Positions 5,052-5,181 of a stretch of DNA of 5,181 nt are shown one piece after another. Origin of the DNA: Cryomorphaceae bacterium (GTDB lineage: Bacteria > Bacteroidota > Bacteroidia > Flavobacteriales > Schleiferiaceae); the NCBI GenBank assembly GCA_002685435.1, contig NYXD01000048.1:1-5181 (forward strand), in the 5' to 3' direction. Made by a program: the position numbers and the translations under genes. Each line of letters begins with the position of its first letter. Position 1 is the first letter of the stretch. The notes beneath the pieces were generated by a model, which did no database searches, had not been told where the DNA came from, and was given only the letters and a program-made list of their open reading frames with translations.

Positions 5052-5082
5052 AAAAAAAAAAGTGAAGACATTTTGCCTTCAC
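5052..5082 (-). terminator. Intrinsic terminator after the hpf-like gene
   Basis: In the minus-strand RNA, GUGAAGGCA (5082-5074) pairs with UGUCUUCAC (5070-5062) over nine base pairs, one of them G-U, with loop AAA. Ten U residues (5061-5052) follow immediately. This is a textbook rho-independent terminator. It separates the upstream gene from the tRNA-tuf operon, whose promoter follows within 10 nt. The arm order gives a clear direction; on the plus strand there is no T-run at the end. Confidence 0.9.
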
Positions 5083-5112
5083 CTTACATACGATATGGTT
5101 AACCGGTTGATT

Positions 5113-5181
5113 TTATTGAGGTTTCAGTATTTTTTCTTTACGCTTTTTTAGCTGTCGAATCAACACATCTACTGCAATATC
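5113..5181 (-). CDS. hpf: Probable ribosome hibernation promoting factor, C-terminal end (partial)
   Basis: Only the last 22 codons are visible, running DIAVDVLIRQLKKRKEKI then LKPQ and a TAA stop at 5115-5113. An acidic-to-hydrophobic helix followed by a Lys/Arg-rich tail (RQLKKRKEK) is how short HPF/RaiA-type proteins of Bacteroidota end. A hibernation factor gene is commonly found just upstream of this tRNA-tuf cluster in the phylum. Such proteins bind the 30S subunit and silence ribosomes in slow growth. The fragment is too short to show the fold, so the name rests on tail similarity plus position. A strong terminator lies 30 nt after the stop, so it is transcribed separately from the operon. 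Confidence 0.6.
   Translation of the reverse strand, partial: DIAVDVLIRQLKKRKEKILKPQ

Noticed and set aside
1..5181. CRISPR array, insertion sequence, phage or novel defence system
   Set aside because: No spaced direct repeats, transposase, integrase or unassigned protein is present; nearly all bases are explained by conserved housekeeping genes.

Overview
The window is a dense, single-strand (all minus) segment of a bacterial translation/transcription operon. Read in transcription order, from high to low coordinates, it holds: the 3' end of a gene ending like a ribosome hibernation factor (hpf/raiA type); a strong intrinsic terminator; a Bacteroidota-type promoter; tRNA-Thr(TGT), tRNA-Tyr(GTA), tRNA-Gly(TCC) and tRNA-Thr(GGT); tuf (EF-Tu); a hairpin; tRNA-Trp(CCA); secE; nusG; rplK; rplA; rplJ; rplL; a large hairpin; and the first 59 codons of rpoB.

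The organism is very probably a member of Bacteroidota. The protein sequences (EF-Tu, L11, L7/L12, and an RpoB N-terminus running FPDFLDIQLKSF...EGLYRVFAEN) look like that phylum. The order tRNAs-tuf-tRNA-Trp-secE-nusG-rplKAJL-rpoB is typical of it. No gene has a clear GGAGG Shine-Dalgarno; start codons sit instead in A-rich leaders. The clearest promoter fits the phylum's TTG...TAnnTTTG consensus rather than TTGACA/TATAAT. I cannot place it below phylum with confidence.

The regions work as one gene-expression unit. tRNAs and EF-Tu supply and deliver aminoacyl-tRNA. SecE is the small essential subunit of the SecYEG translocon. NusG couples RNA polymerase to ribosomes or termination factors. 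L11, L1, L10 and L7/L12 build the ribosomal stalks, where EF-Tu and other GTPases dock. RpoB is the RNA polymerase beta subunit. Spacing is tight (1 to 17 nt at several junctions). The three longer gaps (hpf-tRNA, nusG-rplK, rplL-rpoB), together with the tuf-tRNA-Trp gap, hold the visible regulatory structure.

I found no mobile element, CRISPR array, broken gene or unknown protein family. This is a conserved housekeeping locus, and I do not think it contains a new system. What merits a second look is RNA-level: the rplL-rpoB hairpin, the tuf/tRNA-Trp hairpin, an inverted repeat in the rplK leader, a paired structure between two tRNAs, and a mismatch in one tRNA anticodon stem.
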